Shown here: piece by piece, positions 8,501-8,955 of the stretch
Layout: the number at the start of each line of letters is the position of its first letter
Position numbering within the stretch: position 1 is the stretch's first letter
Assembly: GCA_938033975.1 (NCBI GenBank)
Contig: CALHKJ010000093.1
Coordinates: forward strand, 1 to 8,955
DNA from: an uncultured Saprospiraceae bacterium
GTDB taxonomy: Bacteria > Bacteroidota > Bacteroidia > Chitinophagales > Saprospiraceae
Direction: 5' to 3'
Length of the DNA stretch: 8,955 nt
Position numbers and translations under genes: made by a program
The notes under the pieces: model-generated
What the model was told of the DNA's origin: nothing
Databases searched by the model: none
What the model saw: only the letters and a program-made list of their open reading frames with translations

Positions 8501-8955
8501 TTATAATTGGGACTTTGGCAATGGTGTAACTTCCGGACTTGAGGATCCAGCTATTTCTTATGACAAAGGAACTTTCACCTCAACGATGATTGTACGATCT
8601 GTATATGGATGTTCAGATACGCTTTCGCAAACATTTGAACTGGTAGGACCAGAAGGCTTAGCAAGTATTGACAAACCAGCAATCTGCCTTGGAGAAGAAA
8701 TTACTCTTACCTTGGTTGACCCAGTGGATGTCAGCTCATTTACTTGGGACTTAGGTGATGGTAATACTGTTGATGACGTTTCACCATATACACATGTATA
8801 TGACATAGAAACAAACTTGAGTTTAATTTTAAGATCTACTACTACTGGTTGCGAGTTAATTCAAACAATCCCTATTGATATTGATACTGTGTATGCAGAT
8901 TTTGAACTGCTAGGTCAGGAAGGTGCCTGCAATGGAATCTTCTCTCTTCAAAATC
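5547..8955 (+). CDS. giant PKD-repeat cell-surface protein, probable T9SS cargo/adhesin (3' end outside window)
   Basis: The reading frame from ATG 5547 has no stop through the window edge, giving at least 1136 residues. The N-terminus is a signal peptide (hydrophobic 8-18, likely cleavage LHA/Q after residue 22). The rest is about 13 tandem PKD-like immunoglobulin-fold domains of roughly 80-90 residues, with a 14th beginning. Hallmark W-D-F-G-D-G turns are at residues 48 (WDFKDG), 131 (WTFGDG), 216 (WDFGDG), 475 (WDWGDG), 902 (WDFGQY), 988 (WDFGNG) and 1067 (WDLGDG). The protein is acidic, poor in Lys/Arg and rich in Thr/Ser. Such proteins in Bacteroidota are exported adhesins or filaments, often ending in a T9SS sorting domain; that end is not visible, so T9SS export is inferred from the PorP/SprF-like neighbour. 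It starts 1 base after the M43-like stop, so translational coupling is likely. Binding target is unknown; a gliding adhesin, a polysaccharide-binding protein or an enzyme with a distal catalytic domain are all possible. Confidence 0.88.
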   Translation, partial: MIKYIYTTIALLCMAIFGQLHAQTASSDSGCIPLDVQFNAPAQGSYYWDFKDGASSTLQNPQHIFTSAGNYTVELFTSQGGSLVGTVNITVYPDLIVNITADPIGGCTPLDVTFTPEIIKDPEIDIVSVVWTFGDGGSSNQLEPTYTYTDPGTFPISIKVVTSVTECDKTIQFDDEITVAGVDAKFIANKYSSCNSPDVFNFTNNTVSEPGHTYEWDFGDGQTFSGYQPGPITYDEDGLYEITLSVNNSTGCISTATRFINIGPPIFNLDFSGVICYSSPTTLVNNTVADEFVWEFEDHPGLNAINSDSISPTIFANQTGMYDVKLTAISLLGCTSDTSFTITVDVVNSNFDIGPDITCGEEFTVILEAEDLNHDFYTWTEFNPDGTDFTTTLPTAQQTYEAPERDSFYVNYPDTLFYELVATSQYGCKDSTTNEIIIRKPEAFFIPDEIIGLDELTVNFEDLSFSEQPIVERVWDWGDGTSDTFTDQLLHTHTYGPGCYWVRLTITNEAGCIDESELVKITVISLDDLPTGSATANGQVGDLQICVGDSVTVLFLNPAPNLIDFHFNTDLGRFDQCWKSDTGTHAFLYPGEFTMGYTLEHEGMVFHQDRIGELTIDGAHSKIGYETDCDDIFNVDFESKSINANKLEWYIDGEMVSTAENFSYNFTELGEHFVELHATDTNSPCDAHVDTTTVHITQIKADFEVQKNMCDSTMYLLDASASLDVHDDCHEGYLWNFDFNRPREVGEDSLYHEFPRGRQAITLITEDINGCKDQITKMVNVYGMDTEFPLDSSFCLPHFAQLEDQTISDTTAVGWEWSFGSEEQNPIYVFSENDLDSLGDLSVSLIVTDAIGCTEEIVKEVDLYEPISAIEVNRGPFICTGSSIIFAAEDYNEQGSFLTYSWDFGQYGVVEGDSPEITFTEPGETEVILTFTEDSSGCMGDTSIIVNAIAAPVADFMTSVDTLDQLCHPETIEFTNLSQTEGPVFYNWDFGNGVTSGLEDPAISYDKGTFTSTMIVRSVYGCSDTLSQTFELVGPEGLASIDKPAICLGEEITLTLVDPVDVSSFTWDLGDGNTVDDVSPYTHVYDIETNLSLILRSTTTGCELIQTIPIDIDTVYADFELLGQEGACNGIFSLQN
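5616..8888 (+). repeat. array of about 13 tandem PKD domains (protein-level repeat)
   Basis: Approximate units in residues: 24-92, 93-182, 183-263, 264-347, 348-440, 441-526, 527-617, 618-699, 700-783, 784-865, 866-950, 951-1034, 1035-1114, with a further unit starting at 1115. Units are recognised by the W-D-F-G-D-G-like turn, a later strand such as Y-x-V-x-L-x-V, and a Gly-Cys pair near the unit end (Cys 252, 334, 428, 512, 771, 853, 938, 1022, 1102). Units 5, 7 and 8 (about 348-440 and 527-699) lack the canonical turn and are assigned by spacing and cysteines only. The repeats have diverged at DNA level, so no recent duplication is evident. Boundaries are accurate to roughly 5 residues. 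Confidence 0.75.

Noticed and set aside
7403..8806. Minus-strand open frames at 7403-7636, 7870-8079 and 8558-8806
   Set aside because: All are antisense to the PKD coding frame, with compositions that mirror it and no recognisable domain.
5616..8888. CRISPR-like or DNA tandem repeat array
   Set aside because: The periodicity is at protein-domain level (about 255 bases); the DNA units are strongly diverged and there are no identical short repeats with spacers.

Overview
This window looks like a piece of a Bacteroidota chromosome, probably a Saprospiria- or Flavobacteriia-like marine or environmental lineage (lineage below phylum is inference). The evidence is a PorP/SprF-family protein tied to the type IX secretion system (T9SS), a very large PKD-repeat surface protein, a DUF6155 gene, AT-rich coding sequence and the absence of Shine-Dalgarno sequences before the starts. 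No RNA gene, insertion sequence, CRISPR array or phage gene is visible.

Left part (1-2917, + strand): three co-directional genes with short gaps. They are the 3' end of a glutamyl endopeptidase-like S9 serine peptidase, a small SAM-dependent methyltransferase of the phospholipid N-methyltransferase type, and a Uup-like ABC-F ATPase. These look like ordinary housekeeping or accessory genes. A DUF6155 gene (2920-3423, - strand) meets the ABC-F gene tail to tail, with only 2 bases between the stops.

Middle (3424-3669): a 246-base non-coding gap between divergent genes. It is the likely promoter region for both directions, although only weak matches to the Bacteroidota promoter pattern are seen.

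Right part (3670-8955, + strand): a tight three-gene unit whose products all carry signal peptides. It runs PorP/SprF-like outer-membrane protein, then after 13 bases an M43 (pappalysin)-like protein, then after 1 base a huge PKD-repeat protein that is still open at the window edge. The M43-like protein keeps the family fold signatures, but its zinc motif reads HQLGHLFGLYD instead of HExxHxxGxxH. The catalytic Glu is Gln and the third zinc-binding His is Asp, so it is probably a pseudopeptidase. The PKD protein has at least 1136 residues, with about 13 repeats of roughly 85 residues. Most repeats carry two cysteines at a regular spacing of about 55-61 residues.

The most interesting reading is that the right-hand unit is a dedicated surface-adhesin or secretion module: a PorP/SprF partner, a catalytically dead M43-fold accessory protein and a giant disulfide-braced PKD filament. 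The gene order, signal peptides and motif changes are seen directly; the joint function is inference.
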